Positions 25,752 through 34,829 of a DNA stretch of 64,000 nt are shown here, piece by piece. Within the stretch, counting starts at the first letter, position 1. Each line of letters opens with the position of its first letter. The DNA is taken from contig JAPNUO010000009.1 in NCBI GenBank assembly GCA_026627065.1, positions 32,559 to 96,558 of the forward strand. Direction: 5' to 3'. The position numbers and the translations under genes were made by a program. The DNA is from Bacillota bacterium. Lineage in GTDB: Bacteria > Bacillota > Sulfobacillia > Sulfobacillales > Sulfobacillaceae. The notes beneath the pieces were generated by a model. The model had not been told where the DNA came from and searched no databases. It saw only the letters and a list, made by a program, of their open reading frames with translations.

Positions 25752-26831
25752 GTGAAAAAGGAACTGCTGTTGAGGGAATATCGACCCCGTCCCATGCTCC
25801 GAGTCGAGAGCCACTGGGTGACCAAGCCCCGATTTCCCGTGGTGGATATTCATAATCATAGCGAGTGGCAAGGAACGTGGCAGGTGACGGATGTCCCGTG
25901 GCTGGTGGAAGAGATGGACAAAGCGGGAGTGGTGGCGCGCGTCGACCTCGACGGGGGCAACGGCGAGCGCCTGCGGCGACATTTGGAGGTTTTTCGGGAG
26001 CGCTGGCCGGATCGCTTCGTCATCTTTGCGTCGCTAGAATGGGAGAAGCACCTTGAATATGACGACTTTGGGGAACGGATGGCAAAGGAGCTGGAGGTAT
26101 CCATCAAAGCGGGGGCGGAAGGTCTCAAGGTGTGGAAAAACCTGGGCCTGACGCTTCGGGACAACCGCGGGCGATTAATTCCCGTGGATGATCCGAGGTT
26201 GGATCCGATCTTTGAGGTGGCGGGTGCCGCCCATATTCCTGTGTTGATTCACGTGGCGGATCCTCTCGCGTTCTTCGAGCCTCTCGATGAGTATAATGAG
26301 CGGTACGAGGAATTGCTGGCGCATCCGGATTGGCACTTTTATGGCCCGTCGTTTCCCCGGTTCGACGACCTTTACGCGCAATTCGAGAGGCGGGTGGCGC
26401 GCCACCCGGAAACGCAGTTTGTGGGCGCCCATGTGGGATCCCTGGCCGAAGACTTGCGCCGCCTGGGCGGCCTGCTGGATCGGTATGCCAACTTGCGGGT
26501 GGACGTCGCGGCCCGCGTGGCCGAGTTGGGGCGACAGCCGTATACGGCCCGGGATTTTTTGATCCGCTATGCCGACCGCGTGCTCTTCGGGTTGGATTCC
26601 TGGCCTGCCGAAGCGGAGGAATACCGCATTTACTATCGGTTCTTCGAGACCCGCGACGAATATTTTCCCTATTGGTTACCTAGCGAGGATTATGGCGGTT
26701 CCGGCCGCTGGTGGATTTACGGCGTGGACCTGCCGGATGCGGTCTTGCAGCGCATTTATTACGCCAACGCTGTCACCTTGATCCCGCGGCTGGGACCTCT
26801 GGTCGATCGGCACCTGCGCGGCAATCCTTAG
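25752..26831 (+). CDS. amidohydrolase-2 family metal-dependent hydrolase
   Basis: The 359-residue protein has a TIM-barrel amidohydrolase pattern: VVDIHNHSEW at about residue 37, an AEGLKVWKNLG strand, LIHVADP, VGAHVGSLAEDL and a final Asp in FGLDSWPAE. The family includes decarboxylases and lactone or amide hydrolases. The HNH variation at the first metal site is like other sugar-related members. I chose GTG at 25752, six bases after AAGGAG; upstream reading in frame runs into the DeoR gene. Reaction unknown. Placement between DeoR and a FAD oxidoreductase suggests one catabolic unit. Confidence 0.8.
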   Translation: MKKELLLREYRPRPMLRVESHWVTKPRFPVVDIHNHSEWQGTWQVTDVPWLVEEMDKAGVVARVDLDGGNGERLRRHLEVFRERWPDRFVIFASLEWEKHLEYDDFGERMAKELEVSIKAGAEGLKVWKNLGLTLRDNRGRLIPVDDPRLDPIFEVAGAAHIPVLIHVADPLAFFEPLDEYNERYEELLAHPDWHFYGPSFPRFDDLYAQFERRVARHPETQFVGAHVGSLAEDLRRLGGLLDRYANLRVDVAARVAELGRQPYTARDFLIRYADRVLFGLDSWPAEAEEYRIYYRFFETRDEYFPYWLPSEDYGGSGRWWIYGVDLPDAVLQRIYYANAVTLIPRLGPLVDRHLRGNP

Positions 26832-26896
26832 CGTCTGGGGAATATGCGAAAGTCGGTGCTGGGCGTCAAGGCCGTAAACTTAAGGGGGCAGAAGAG

Positions 26897-27979
26897 ATGA
26901 GGAGTGCGACCGCGGTCATTGTCGGCGGCGGCATTGTGGGCGCCGCCTTAGCCTGGGAGTTGCGACAAGCCGGGTGGGGCGTGACTCTGATAGAAAAGGA
27001 CGAGATATTTGCGGGGGCGTCTTCGCGCGCAGCGGGCATCCTCGGATTTGATGCCGAGGCCCTCGACAAGCCAGGGGCTCAATGGACTGTTGACGCCCGC
27101 GATCAGTGGTTCGCCTGGTACGACAATTTGCAGGAATTCACGGGGTTGAGCGCTGACGTTGAGCGCGTCGGCATCCTTCGCGTGCTAACCGAGCATGAAG
27201 ACGTAGCGTCGGCGCTTGCCCTGAGCGGCCCGCACGTGCGCGTGGTGGCGCGGGACGCCATGCCCTGGGCGGACCGATATCGCCCACCGATGGCAGGTGC
27301 CCTCTTCTTTGCACACGACGGGCGAGTGGATCCGCGCCGGTTGGGCCGGATGCTGGAACGCGCCCTCGATCTGTCCGGCGTTCGGATCATTACCGCGGAA
27401 CCCGTGCAAACGCTGTTGACCCACGGGCCACGCGTTGAAGGCGTGGTCACGACATCGGAAACCCTCCGCGGCGATCTCACTATTGTGGCGGCGGGGGTGA
27501 AGGCGCGCGACCTTTTGGCCCCACTTGACATCGCGCTGCCGGTCAAGCCCGTGCGCGGCCAAATCATTCAAGTGGAGCAGCCTCCTTGGTGGCCGCCGTA
27601 CGTTGTGGAGACCCCGGAATTTTACGCCGTTCCGCGTTCAGACAAGACCTTGGTGGTCGGCAGCACCTGGGAAGAAGGAGTAGAGAGCCCGACGGCAACG
27701 CTTGAGGGCGTGAGCAGCCTCAGCCGCTCCTTACAAGAGGCCTTTCCTGCGCTGTCGGAGGCGCCGTTGCTCCAGGCTTGGGGAGGCGTGCGCCCGGTCA
27801 GCGAAGATGGCTGGCCCTTTTTGGGGCCTGTGGCGGGGTGGGATGGGCTCGTGGTGGCGGTGGGGCACGGCGCCCATGGCGTGATGTGGGCGCCCTGGAC
27901 GGCGATGGTGGTGGCGTCCATGATTGAGGGACGATGGGACCCTAGCTGGGATCGCGTGACGGCGCGGCGCCTGGGCTAA
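26897..27979 (+). CDS. FAD-dependent oxidoreductase (D-amino-acid/glycine oxidase type)
   Basis: The Rossmann motif GGGIVGAALAWEL begins at about residue 10, with the second FAD segment ASSRAAG near residue 40 and a C-terminal GHGAHGVMWAP that closes the FAD site. This is the DAO superfamily, which oxidises amino acids, sarcosine or glycerol phosphate. At 360 residues it resembles ThiO/SoxB-type oxidases. ATG at 26897 follows AAGGGGG. It follows the amidohydrolase by 65 bases and is probably co-transcribed. Confidence 0.85.
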   Translation: MRSATAVIVGGGIVGAALAWELRQAGWGVTLIEKDEIFAGASSRAAGILGFDAEALDKPGAQWTVDARDQWFAWYDNLQEFTGLSADVERVGILRVLTEHEDVASALALSGPHVRVVARDAMPWADRYRPPMAGALFFAHDGRVDPRRLGRMLERALDLSGVRIITAEPVQTLLTHGPRVEGVVTTSETLRGDLTIVAAGVKARDLLAPLDIALPVKPVRGQIIQVEQPPWWPPYVVETPEFYAVPRSDKTLVVGSTWEEGVESPTATLEGVSSLSRSLQEAFPALSEAPLLQAWGGVRPVSEDGWPFLGPVAGWDGLVVAVGHGAHGVMWAPWTAMVVASMIEGRWDPSWDRVTARRLG

Positions 27980-28057
27980 GGCCTTGAACGGCGGGGTAAG
28001 ATGCGTCAAAGCGCGCGCGGTATAATAGCGGAGAAGAGACGGAAGGGGGAATTGACT

Positions 28058-28354
28058 ATGAGTTTTTTTCGTCACCTCGAATCGGCAATGGCCAGCGGGA
28101 ATCCCGCCAATGCCAATCAGGCGCCAGATCACGTGTGCGCCCGTTGTCAAATGGCAATGACCTATAAGGGGCCTCACGCGTTGAGGACGGGCGGTTTGAA
28201 CCGGGGATGGGGCGTGGCCGCCGACATCTTTTTGGGCGCCAGGGACGAGGCGGCGATTGACCAAATGATGGAAAAGAATGTGCTCGTGCATGTGTTTGTC
28301 TGCCCGGAGTGCGGATCGATTGACCTGGTCAACGATCCGCGCCGCGGCTTTTAA
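28058..28354 (+). CDS. small zinc-ribbon protein
   Basis: The 98-residue protein has Cys pairs at residues 27/30 (CARC) and 82/85 (CPEC), a zinc-ribbon pattern with a long central insert. I do not recognise a function. A perfect TATAAT box lies at 28021-28026, though without a good -35, and GGAAGGGGG precedes the ATG at 28058. An ATG at 28001 would lie upstream of this promoter and is rejected. Confidence 0.8.
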   Translation: MSFFRHLESAMASGNPANANQAPDHVCARCQMAMTYKGPHALRTGGLNRGWGVAADIFLGARDEAAIDQMMEKNVLVHVFVCPECGSIDLVNDPRRGF

Positions 28355-28381
28355 GGGGAACGGTGTCAGGATCGAGCAAGC

Positions 28382-28405
28382 CGGGCTGCCCCAAGCGGCA
28401 GCCCG
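28382..28405 (+). terminator. hairpin terminator after the zinc-ribbon gene
   Basis: CGGGCTGCC at 28382-28390 pairs perfectly with GGCAGCCCG at 28397-28405. The tail GTTGTTG is only weakly T-rich. Confidence 0.5.
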
Positions 28406-28521
28406 CGTTGTTGCCAAGAGGGTGAGACGGTGGCCAATTGGCCGGCACGTTTGCGACGACGCCCGAATACTGTAAAAACGGCGGAGGAGGCGAGGGATTC
28501 GCGAGAGAATGGAGGCGGGGG

Positions 28522-29007
28522 ATGACTCCCATCACGGTGGACGAAGAATGGACAGTGCCCGCAGCGTGGATGACGGTGCTCGACGATCCGGATGCCTTCG
28601 TGAAGCAATGGGCCGGCGGCGTGGTGACCCCGTTGGAGGATCGGGGCGTGTATCGCCTGCACCTGGAGTCGAACCTCGGTCCTGTTCGGCAGACCTTTGA
28701 AGGGACGTTAAAGATTGCGAAAGAGACGCCGGAGCGCGTAGCGGCTGAGGTCGCCTTCGGTGAAAGAGCAGGGCGAGGCCGGGTTTTCGGCCGGCTCGAG
28801 ATCTCCAAAGTCGCACCCGATCGCGCGCGGGTGAAGGCTGCCCTTCAAGGGGAGGGCAAGTGGGCCGAATGGGGCCAAAGAGTTCTGCGAAAGCGCCTTG
28901 ACGAGTGGCTGCGCGAGTTTCAGCAGAGCTTGACGACGTCCTCCCCTTGGTTGCCATCGCGGGACGTGCTGGACTGTGATACGCCCGAGGGGAACCCGCC
29001 TTCGTGA
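28522..29007 (+). CDS. SRPBCC-like (CoxG/START-type) small protein
   Basis: The 161-residue protein has the order of a START/SRPBCC fold: a WTVPAAWMTVLDDPD N-terminus, alternating strands with YRLHLESNLGPVRQTFEGTL, and a long C-terminal helix RKRLDEWLREFQQSL. Such proteins bind hydrophobic ligands; CoxG members help membrane recruitment of CO dehydrogenase. No such enzyme is near. The ATG at 28522 has GGAGG six bases upstream. It ends close to, and converges on, the alcohol dehydrogenase gene. Confidence 0.6.
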   Translation: MTPITVDEEWTVPAAWMTVLDDPDAFVKQWAGGVVTPLEDRGVYRLHLESNLGPVRQTFEGTLKIAKETPERVAAEVAFGERAGRGRVFGRLEISKVAPDRARVKAALQGEGKWAEWGQRVLRKRLDEWLREFQQSLTTSSPWLPSRDVLDCDTPEGNPPS

Positions 29008-29021
29008 CGGCGGCGTCGATT

Positions 29022-30068
29022 TTAGGCGGATCCGTGAGGCGAGAGCAACACCTTGGCCACTCCCGGTGCGGCGCCTGCGATTAAGGCGGCAAACCACTGG
29101 GCGCCAGCTTCTAACGGGGCCTGGACCATCCAATCGGATTTCAGGCCGACCGTGCCGTTCGCGAGCCAGGAGAGGGCGCGCGAAAAATCTTGTGGCGTGT
29201 AGGCGAACGCGCCCAGAGCGCGAATCTCGCGCCGAATCATGTCGTGGACGGGCAGAATGCTGTCATTGTCGTGAAGACCGCTCCAAATCACGGTGCCGCC
29301 CGAACGTGCGGCGCTCACAGCTTGTTGCCGGGTGGGGGTTAAGCCCACCGCGTCCACGACGAGATCGACGCCGCGGCCTTGAGTCTGTTCTCGTGCTGCC
29401 TCTGCTACCGACATGTGGACGGGATCCCAAACGGACTCGGCTCCCATGTCGAGGGCCATTCGACGGCGCTCCTCATGGCTCTCGGCTGCCCACACCGTGG
29501 GCCACCCTTCAGCCTTTAAGGCTTGCAGGACAAAAAGTCCGATCGGTCCCATGCCCAAAATGAGGGCGGTGCCTCGGCGGACGGCTTGGGTCAGGGAGGC
29601 GACATGTGCGGCATAGGCGATGGGCTCGACCAACGCCCCTTGGGCTAAGGTGACGGAAGGCGGCAGGGGATAAACATTTTGGGCGGGCACTTTCAGCCAT
29701 TCTGCGTGACTCCCCGGAAGCGCGGCGCCGAGCAGGCGGCGCTCGGGGCAAAGCTGCGGTTCCCCTTCCGTGCAATAGGCACAGTGGCCGCAAGTGATCA
29801 AGGGATTGGCGGTCACGCGCATGCCTGCGGCGAGGCCATATCGCGTTTCCGCCTGGGAGCCCAAGGCGACAATGGTGCCGGAAAACTCATGGCCAAAGAT
29901 AGCTGGGGGCTTTCTCAAGCTATTTTGTCCCAAAAACCCGCTAAGCTCCGACCCGCAGATTCCTGAATAGGCTACTTGAATAATCACGTCGTCGACATGG
30001 ACCACCTCCGGCGGCGGAACGTCCTTCAGGGGCATTTGCCGGGGGCCTTCATACACCAAGGCTTTCAT
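29022..30068 (-). CDS. zinc-dependent alcohol/polyol dehydrogenase
   Basis: The 348-residue protein has SGICGSEL, FGHEFSG, a structural-zinc cluster CGHCAYCTEGEPQLC, and the cofactor fold GMGPIGLFVL. It is a sorbitol/threonine-dehydrogenase-like member of the medium-chain family. It is the last gene of the minus-strand run SDR, D-threonine-aldolase-like, RidA and this one. A role in oxidising a hydroxyl group of an amino acid or a sugar alcohol is inferred from that company. It differs clearly from the ADH at 3689, which has a longer N-terminus. Confidence 0.88.
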   Translation of the reverse strand: MKALVYEGPRQMPLKDVPPPEVVHVDDVIIQVAYSGICGSELSGFLGQNSLRKPPAIFGHEFSGTIVALGSQAETRYGLAAGMRVTANPLITCGHCAYCTEGEPQLCPERRLLGAALPGSHAEWLKVPAQNVYPLPPSVTLAQGALVEPIAYAAHVASLTQAVRRGTALILGMGPIGLFVLQALKAEGWPTVWAAESHEERRRMALDMGAESVWDPVHMSVAEAAREQTQGRGVDLVVDAVGLTPTRQQAVSAARSGGTVIWSGLHDNDSILPVHDMIRREIRALGAFAYTPQDFSRALSWLANGTVGLKSDWMVQAPLEAGAQWFAALIAGAAPGVAKVLLSPHGSA

Positions 30069-30127
30069 GTAGGAATTCTCCTTCTGTCAAACTGTCACAT
30101 GAACGCTGGCGCTTGACACAACGCCGG

Positions 30128-30514
30128 TTAGCCGTTGTGAGGAATGCGCGCAATCAGGTCGATTTCGACCAGAATGTCTTTGAGGTCGGCGCCTACTGTA
30201 GTTCTGACCGGATAGGGCGGCTGAAAAAATTCCTGGTAGGTTTGATTAAATCCAGCGAAATCCCGCTGCAAATTTTGCAAGAACACGCTCGCCTTGACCA
30301 CATCCCGGAAGCGGCAGCCGCCGGCTTCCAGAATGGCCTCGAGGTTTTTCAGGACCTGGCGGGTTTGTTCCTCGATGGTCGACCCCACCACCGCGCCAGA
30401 CACCGGATCAATCGGGCCGACGCCCGCGGTAAAAAGCCAGCCATCGACCTTCAATCCCTGAGAATAGATGCCGCCCGGAGCGGGGGCCCGATGAGAGAAA
30501 ACCGGCTCAATCAT
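30128..30514 (-). CDS. ridA: RidA-family enamine/imine deaminase
   Basis: The 128-residue protein has the YjgF/RidA pattern: YSQGLKVDGWLFTAGVGPID near the start, EEQTRQVLKNLEAIL helix, and YPVRTTVGA with the conserved Arg. RidA proteins hydrolyse reactive enamines and imines made by PLP enzymes. That fits its place next to a PLP-dependent aldolase/dehydratase gene. The ATG at 30514 has AAGGAGGG upstream; the longer frame to 30604 would overlap the neighbour. Confidence 0.92.
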   Translation of the reverse strand: MIEPVFSHRAPAPGGIYSQGLKVDGWLFTAGVGPIDPVSGAVVGSTIEEQTRQVLKNLEAILEAGGCRFRDVVKASVFLQNLQRDFAGFNQTYQEFFQPPYPVRTTVGADLKDILVEIDLIARIPHNG

Positions 30515-30539
30515 GGGATACCCTCCTTGAAATGAGAAC

Positions 30540-31637
30540 TTAGCGCGTGAGCCCCCGGCCAAGGATAGCGTGGGTGGAGACCACCTGGCCTGCGCGGACG
30601 CCAACCACCCGGTCCTGCAAGTTGATGACCGGGCAGATGTGGTTAGGAATCACCGCCACCCGTTGGCCAATGTCGGGCCGGGGGGCGCCTGCATCAATTT
30701 CGACAATGGCGTGTTCTTCCGACAGGCGGCGTATGTGCCAGCCGGGATAGTCGACCACGTAACCATAGGACCCTTCAATAGGCCCGTCAAACGCCAACAT
30801 CTTGCTTCCCGCGTCCAAGATGGCGCGGTCCGGCGCCGGGCGGCTGACCACCGTCGACCACACGCGGGCTGCGCAGTCGTCAAGGCGGCAAGCGCCGCTG
30901 TGGACGATGCCCAGGTCGTTAAAGACATAAATGCCAGGCCGCACTTCGGTGGCATGGGTGGGAGAAGCGAGGTAGTGGGCCAGAACGGTGCCGCCGATGC
31001 TGATGATCTCCACCGGCACACCGCAAGCCTGGAGGTCTTGAGCATGCTGCCACAGGATCTCGTCTTCTTCCCGAATGATCTGCTGAATCTTGGCGGGATC
31101 GCCTTGGCCGGAAATGTGACCGCTGTAACTCATCAGTCCGGCAAAGAGAAGCCGCGGGGCCTGGCGCACCGCCCGCGCCAGCTCGATCACTGCCGGGCCG
31201 CGGAGTCCGCACCGGTGAAACCCGGTGTCGACTTCGATGAGGACGCGGATCGGCTGATCCACGATGGCGGCTGCGCGCGCCAGCGTCTCAAGCGCTTCGC
31301 GCGAATCTATCGCCACCACCGGCTTGAGGCCGCGGGCCATCAGTGCCGCGAGTCGTACCGCCTTCGCTTCGCCGACTAAGGGATAGGCAATGAGAAGTTC
31401 GTTGAAGCCTGCTTCGAGCATCACCTCGGCCTCGCCCAGTTTCGCGACGGTGAGGCCGTGAGCCCCAATCGCCATCTGCCGCGCAGCCAGCCACGGCTGC
31501 TTATGGGTCTTGGTATGAGGGCGAAGCTTTAAGCCCAGCGCGTCGATGCGCGCCTGCATCGCCTGGAGGTTACGCTCCACCACGTCCAAATCCATCGCCA
31601 CGAAGGGGGTGTCTACGGAATCCAACGAGTATGGCAT
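30540..31637 (-). CDS. D-threonine aldolase/D-serine dehydratase-like PLP enzyme
   Basis: The 365-residue protein has an alanine-racemase-like PLP barrel with the cofactor Lys in LRPHTKTHK (about residue 43), VDTGFHRCG, and a C-terminal metal-binding domain with NHICPVIN. This fold III family cleaves D-3-hydroxyamino acids to glycine and an aldehyde or dehydrates D-serine. The C-terminal His and Cys (H..C) are the expected divalent metal site. RidA next to it could deal with imines it releases. The start at 31637 is eight bases from the SDR stop. Confidence 0.87.
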   Translation of the reverse strand: MPYSLDSVDTPFVAMDLDVVERNLQAMQARIDALGLKLRPHTKTHKQPWLAARQMAIGAHGLTVAKLGEAEVMLEAGFNELLIAYPLVGEAKAVRLAALMARGLKPVVAIDSREALETLARAAAIVDQPIRVLIEVDTGFHRCGLRGPAVIELARAVRQAPRLLFAGLMSYSGHISGQGDPAKIQQIIREEDEILWQHAQDLQACGVPVEIISIGGTVLAHYLASPTHATEVRPGIYVFNDLGIVHSGACRLDDCAARVWSTVVSRPAPDRAILDAGSKMLAFDGPIEGSYGYVVDYPGWHIRRLSEEHAIVEIDAGAPRPDIGQRVAVIPNHICPVINLQDRVVGVRAGQVVSTHAILGRGLTR

Positions 31638-31645
31638 GGCGCCTC

Positions 31646-32407
31646 CTATTCTTCGGCTAACTGACCGCCGTCGACGACAATGCCCGTTCCGGTGACGAAA
31701 CTGGATTCGTCGCTGGCCAAAAACAACGCCACCTGGGCGACCTCGCGAGGCTGGCCAAGGCGCCCGAGCGGAATTTTCTCAAGGTAGCTTTGCAGTATCG
31801 ACTCGGGCAGTCCGGCGCGCCGGGCCAATCCGGTGTCGATGAATCCGGGGTTGATCGCGTTGACCCGGATGTTGTACGGGGCTAGCTCCAATGCCATGGT
31901 TTTGGTTAACAGCATAATCCCGGCTTTGGTCGTGTTATAGGCCGCCAGGTAGCGCTCGGCGACCAGCCCGTTGGTGGAGGACATGGTAATGATGGATCCC
32001 CGCCGCTCCGGCACCATACGGCGCGCTCCTTCCTGGGCGGTTAAGAAGACGCCGGTCAAATTGACGTTGAGGGTCTGATGCCAACTTTCTAAGGTGATGT
32101 CGAGAAAGGCGGAGCTCACGGCAATGCCCGCATTGGCTACCACAATGTCAGGCGGTCCAAAGCGTGCTTGGACGGCGTCAAACGCGGCGCCGACGTCGGA
32201 AGGACTGGTCACGTCTGCCGTCTGTGCCATCATGCGATCGTGGAACCTACCGTTTTGATCCAAATCCGCCATAGTTTCGTTTAACGCGTCACGGTTGAGA
32301 TCCAGCAGGGCGACGCAGGCGCCTTCATCCAAGAAGCAAGAAACAATGGCGCGGCCAATGCCTCCAGCAGCGCCGGTGACCACTGCCACCTTGTTTCTGA
32401 GACGCAT
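31646..32407 (-). CDS. short-chain dehydrogenase/reductase (SDR)
   Basis: A 253-residue classical SDR: VTGAAGGIGRA for NAD(P), NAGIAVS, an active-site Ser in IITMSSTN, and YNTTK with the catalytic Tyr-Lys. I chose ATG at 32407 (GAGGAAG upstream) over 32461, which only adds a non-homologous stretch. It is the first gene of the minus-strand operon that runs to 29022 and is divergent from the sugar binding protein. Likely substrate: a hydroxyl or keto intermediate of the same pathway. Confidence 0.9.
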   Translation of the reverse strand: MRLRNKVAVVTGAAGGIGRAIVSCFLDEGACVALLDLNRDALNETMADLDQNGRFHDRMMAQTADVTSPSDVGAAFDAVQARFGPPDIVVANAGIAVSSAFLDITLESWHQTLNVNLTGVFLTAQEGARRMVPERRGSIITMSSTNGLVAERYLAAYNTTKAGIMLLTKTMALELAPYNIRVNAINPGFIDTGLARRAGLPESILQSYLEKIPLGRLGQPREVAQVALFLASDESSFVTGTGIVVDGGQLAEE

Positions 32408-32528
32408 GAGATGCACTTCCTCTCTTGTTTTCACGATATGCGTTCCGGGGGCCGCGATCAATAAAAAGTTTGTTGGAAAGAATAAATTATTGTAAATGTT
32501 GCAAGCCAGGATATAGAATGAGTTAGAC

Positions 32529-32548
32529 TGTTACTGTTAGTGTTGTTA
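32529..32548. promoter_or_regulatory. tandem TGTTA-type repeats between divergent operons
   Basis: TGTTAC, TGTTAG and TGTTGTTA follow one another at a six-base step. The position, in the 233-base gap between the SDR and the binding-protein genes, is right for an operator; DeoR-family regulators often bind short direct repeats. No binding is shown. Confidence 0.35.
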
Positions 32549-32640
32549 AAAGGCACAAACAAAGCAATTTATTTGATCTAAAAGGATCAGAACCTAGTCG
32601 CAGCGATTCTTTAGCTCCAACCTGAAGGGGAGTTGAGTCC

Positions 32641-33921
32641 ATGAAGGCGAAAGTTGTCTTTCCGGCCTTGTTGTGTTCAGGAACCCTCATGGCGGTGTTG
32701 GCCGGCTGCGGATCGTCTTCCGGCAGTGCCAGTGCTTCCGGCCCGGTGGATATTACCTACGCCACCTGGTTTGAAAACCGCTATCCAGTGCTTGAGAAAC
32801 TAGTGAAGGAATTTAACGCCACTCACAAGAACATCCACGTGACCATCGAGCATGAGCCGGCGACCGACTCGATGCTGACAAAACTCCTGACCGAACTGAG
32901 CGCGGGTACCGCGCCCAACGTGGTAGGCCAGTTTGGCCCCTGGGCCGACGAGCTTGCCCATACCTCTGGCGTGCTCATCCTCAACAACTTTATCAAGCAA
33001 TCCCACTACAATCTGAACCAATTTTATAAACCCGCCATCGACACCGACATCATTGACGGCAAGGTGGTGGGATTGCCAGCGGACAACGACAATGAGATGA
33101 TCTTTTACAACAAAAAGTTGTTCGAAAAGTATCAAGTGCCGTTTCCCAAGCCTAATTGGACATGGGCGCAGTTGCTGCAGGATGCCAAGGCGCTGAACCA
33201 TCCCGCCCAAAAAGATTACGGCTTCTTAACCTTTATCGGCACCACCGAAGGGGTGGTGACCCGGTACTACCCGTTTCTTTGGCAATTGGGCGGCAATATT
33301 ATGAATAAGTCCAACACCAAGGCCGCGTTCGACAGCCCAGCGGGCGTCAAGGCGTTGACGTTTCTGGTGGAGCTGGAAAAGTACTCGGACGTTGTCGCGC
33401 GCTCGGAGTACGAGACACCGTTTGAATCGGGGCACGTGGCCATGACCATTTCCGGATCGTGGAATCCCCTGGCCTTCACGCAAGACCATATAGACTACGG
33501 CGTGGCGCCGATGCCGGCCCCGTATCCCGGAGGGCCCCAGTACACCGTAGCGGGCCCGGACATCAACATCATCACCAAATCGACCCCGGCGAAAGAGAAG
33601 GCGAGCTGGATCTTCCTGCAATATCTGGAAAGCGAAAAGAGCGCCGCCGCCCAGGCGGCTTTAGGGCACTTGCCGTTTCGGCCCGATGTCCTGAACACGC
33701 CGATTTATAAGGCGACGTTGAAGAAACTGCCGGCGTTGAAGGCCTTTGCGGCCAACGAAAAGTGGGCGCGACTTCGCCCCAATTTCCCCGAGTACTCGGA
33801 GGTGTCGCAGGATATCGGCCAGGCCATCGAAGAGGCCTTGCTGCACAAGATGAGTCCCGCAGCGGCGTTGAAAGCGGCCGCGGCCACCGCGGATCAGCAG
33901 CTGAAGCAAGGGGCTCCGTAG
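32641..33921 (+). CDS. sugar ABC transporter substrate-binding lipoprotein
   Basis: The 426-residue protein begins with a lipoprotein signal ending LMAVLAGC, Cys 23 being the lipid anchor, then a serine-rich linker and a family-1 solute-binding domain (ITYATWFENRYPVLEKLVKE, GLPADNDNEMIFYNKKLFEK). It should deliver a sugar or oligosaccharide to the MalFG-type permeases at 37577 and 38526. Between them lie nagB and two GH4 genes, so the binding protein is at the head of one operon. No ATPase gene is present; a shared MsmX-type ATPase elsewhere is likely. Confidence 0.93.
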   Translation: MKAKVVFPALLCSGTLMAVLAGCGSSSGSASASGPVDITYATWFENRYPVLEKLVKEFNATHKNIHVTIEHEPATDSMLTKLLTELSAGTAPNVVGQFGPWADELAHTSGVLILNNFIKQSHYNLNQFYKPAIDTDIIDGKVVGLPADNDNEMIFYNKKLFEKYQVPFPKPNWTWAQLLQDAKALNHPAQKDYGFLTFIGTTEGVVTRYYPFLWQLGGNIMNKSNTKAAFDSPAGVKALTFLVELEKYSDVVARSEYETPFESGHVAMTISGSWNPLAFTQDHIDYGVAPMPAPYPGGPQYTVAGPDINIITKSTPAKEKASWIFLQYLESEKSAAAQAALGHLPFRPDVLNTPIYKATLKKLPALKAFAANEKWARLRPNFPEYSEVSQDIGQAIEEALLHKMSPAAALKAAAATADQQLKQGAP

Positions 33922-33972
33922 TTCGTTGAGCCGGTTTAGGCGTTAGGCTACGGCGGCGCGAATGCTAGCGAA

Positions 33973-33995
33973 GGGCCTGCCCTTGGGGCAGGTCC
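33973..33995 (+). other. stable hairpin between binding-protein gene and nagB
   Basis: GGGCCTGCCC pairs with GGGCAGGTCC (one wobble) around a three-base loop. Without a T-run it may stabilise the mRNA of the upstream gene or terminate partly, which would give more binding protein than downstream enzymes. Confidence 0.55.
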
Positions 33996-34021
33996 GGATA
34001 CCGTAAAGGGGGAACGGATCC

Positions 34022-34792
34022 GTGCGGGTGTTTATCGCGGCAAATCCCGAGACATTGGGCCGACGGGCGGCGGAAGAGGTGGGCGCGCGCTTGCGAGAGG
34101 CGATCAGCAGGCGGGGGGAAGCGCGTCTGGTCCTCTCCACGGGACTCTCGCAAGTGGAAACGCTTGCTCACTTGGTCAAACAGCCGGTGGACTGGTCGCG
34201 CGTCACAGTCTTTCATCTGGACGAGTACGTGGGCCTGCCCGAGGACCATCCGGCCAGCTTTCGCCGCTATCTTCGCGAACGCTTTTTCCGCTGGGTGTCG
34301 GTCCGGGAGGCTGTTCTCATCGACGGCAACGCCCGCGACCTGTTCCGCGTGGTCGCGTCTTTGGAACGGGCGGTCCGCGAAAAGCCGATTGACGTCGGCC
34401 TTATTGGCATTGGCGAAAACGCGCACATTGCGTTTAACGATCCCCCGGCGGATTTTGTCACGCAACACGCGTTCCACGTGGTCACGCTGGCCGAGGCGTG
34501 CCGGCAGCAACAAGTGTCGGAGGGATGGTTTGCGACTCGGGATGAGGTGCCGCCGACCGCGATTTCCATGACGCCCTACCAAATCCTTCAGTGCGGCGCC
34601 ATTGTCTCGGCGGTGCCGCACGAGGCCAAGGCCCGGGCGGTGTACCAGACGCTGACGCACGAAGAATCGCCCGAGGTGCCTGCTACCTTTTTAAGGCGTC
34701 ACCCCCAGTGGTCGCTGTACCTCGACACGGCGTCGGCTTCGCTGATTGACGCGGAGCTGCGGCAACGCTACGGCGTTCAATGGGTGTCATAA
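34022..34792 (+). CDS. nagB: glucosamine/galactosamine-6-phosphate deaminase (NagB family)
   Basis: The 256-residue protein has the NagB pattern: STGLSQVETLAHL for phosphate binding, FHLDEYVGL with the catalytic Asp, and GIGENAHIAFNDP with the active His. The usual Glu of FNEP is Asp here. The enzyme turns an amino-sugar 6-phosphate into a ketose phosphate and ammonia. With the AgaS-like, tagatose-kinase-like and aldolase genes downstream, galactosamine-6-phosphate is as likely a substrate as glucosamine-6-phosphate. GTG start, behind AAAGGGGGA. Confidence 0.85.
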   Translation: MRVFIAANPETLGRRAAEEVGARLREAISRRGEARLVLSTGLSQVETLAHLVKQPVDWSRVTVFHLDEYVGLPEDHPASFRRYLRERFFRWVSVREAVLIDGNARDLFRVVASLERAVREKPIDVGLIGIGENAHIAFNDPPADFVTQHAFHVVTLAEACRQQQVSEGWFATRDEVPPTAISMTPYQILQCGAIVSAVPHEAKARAVYQTLTHEESPEVPATFLRRHPQWSLYLDTASASLIDAELRQRYGVQWVS

Positions 34793-34829
34793 CCAGGAAC
34801 CCTGTTTACGGAAGAAGGGGAGATGCGCC

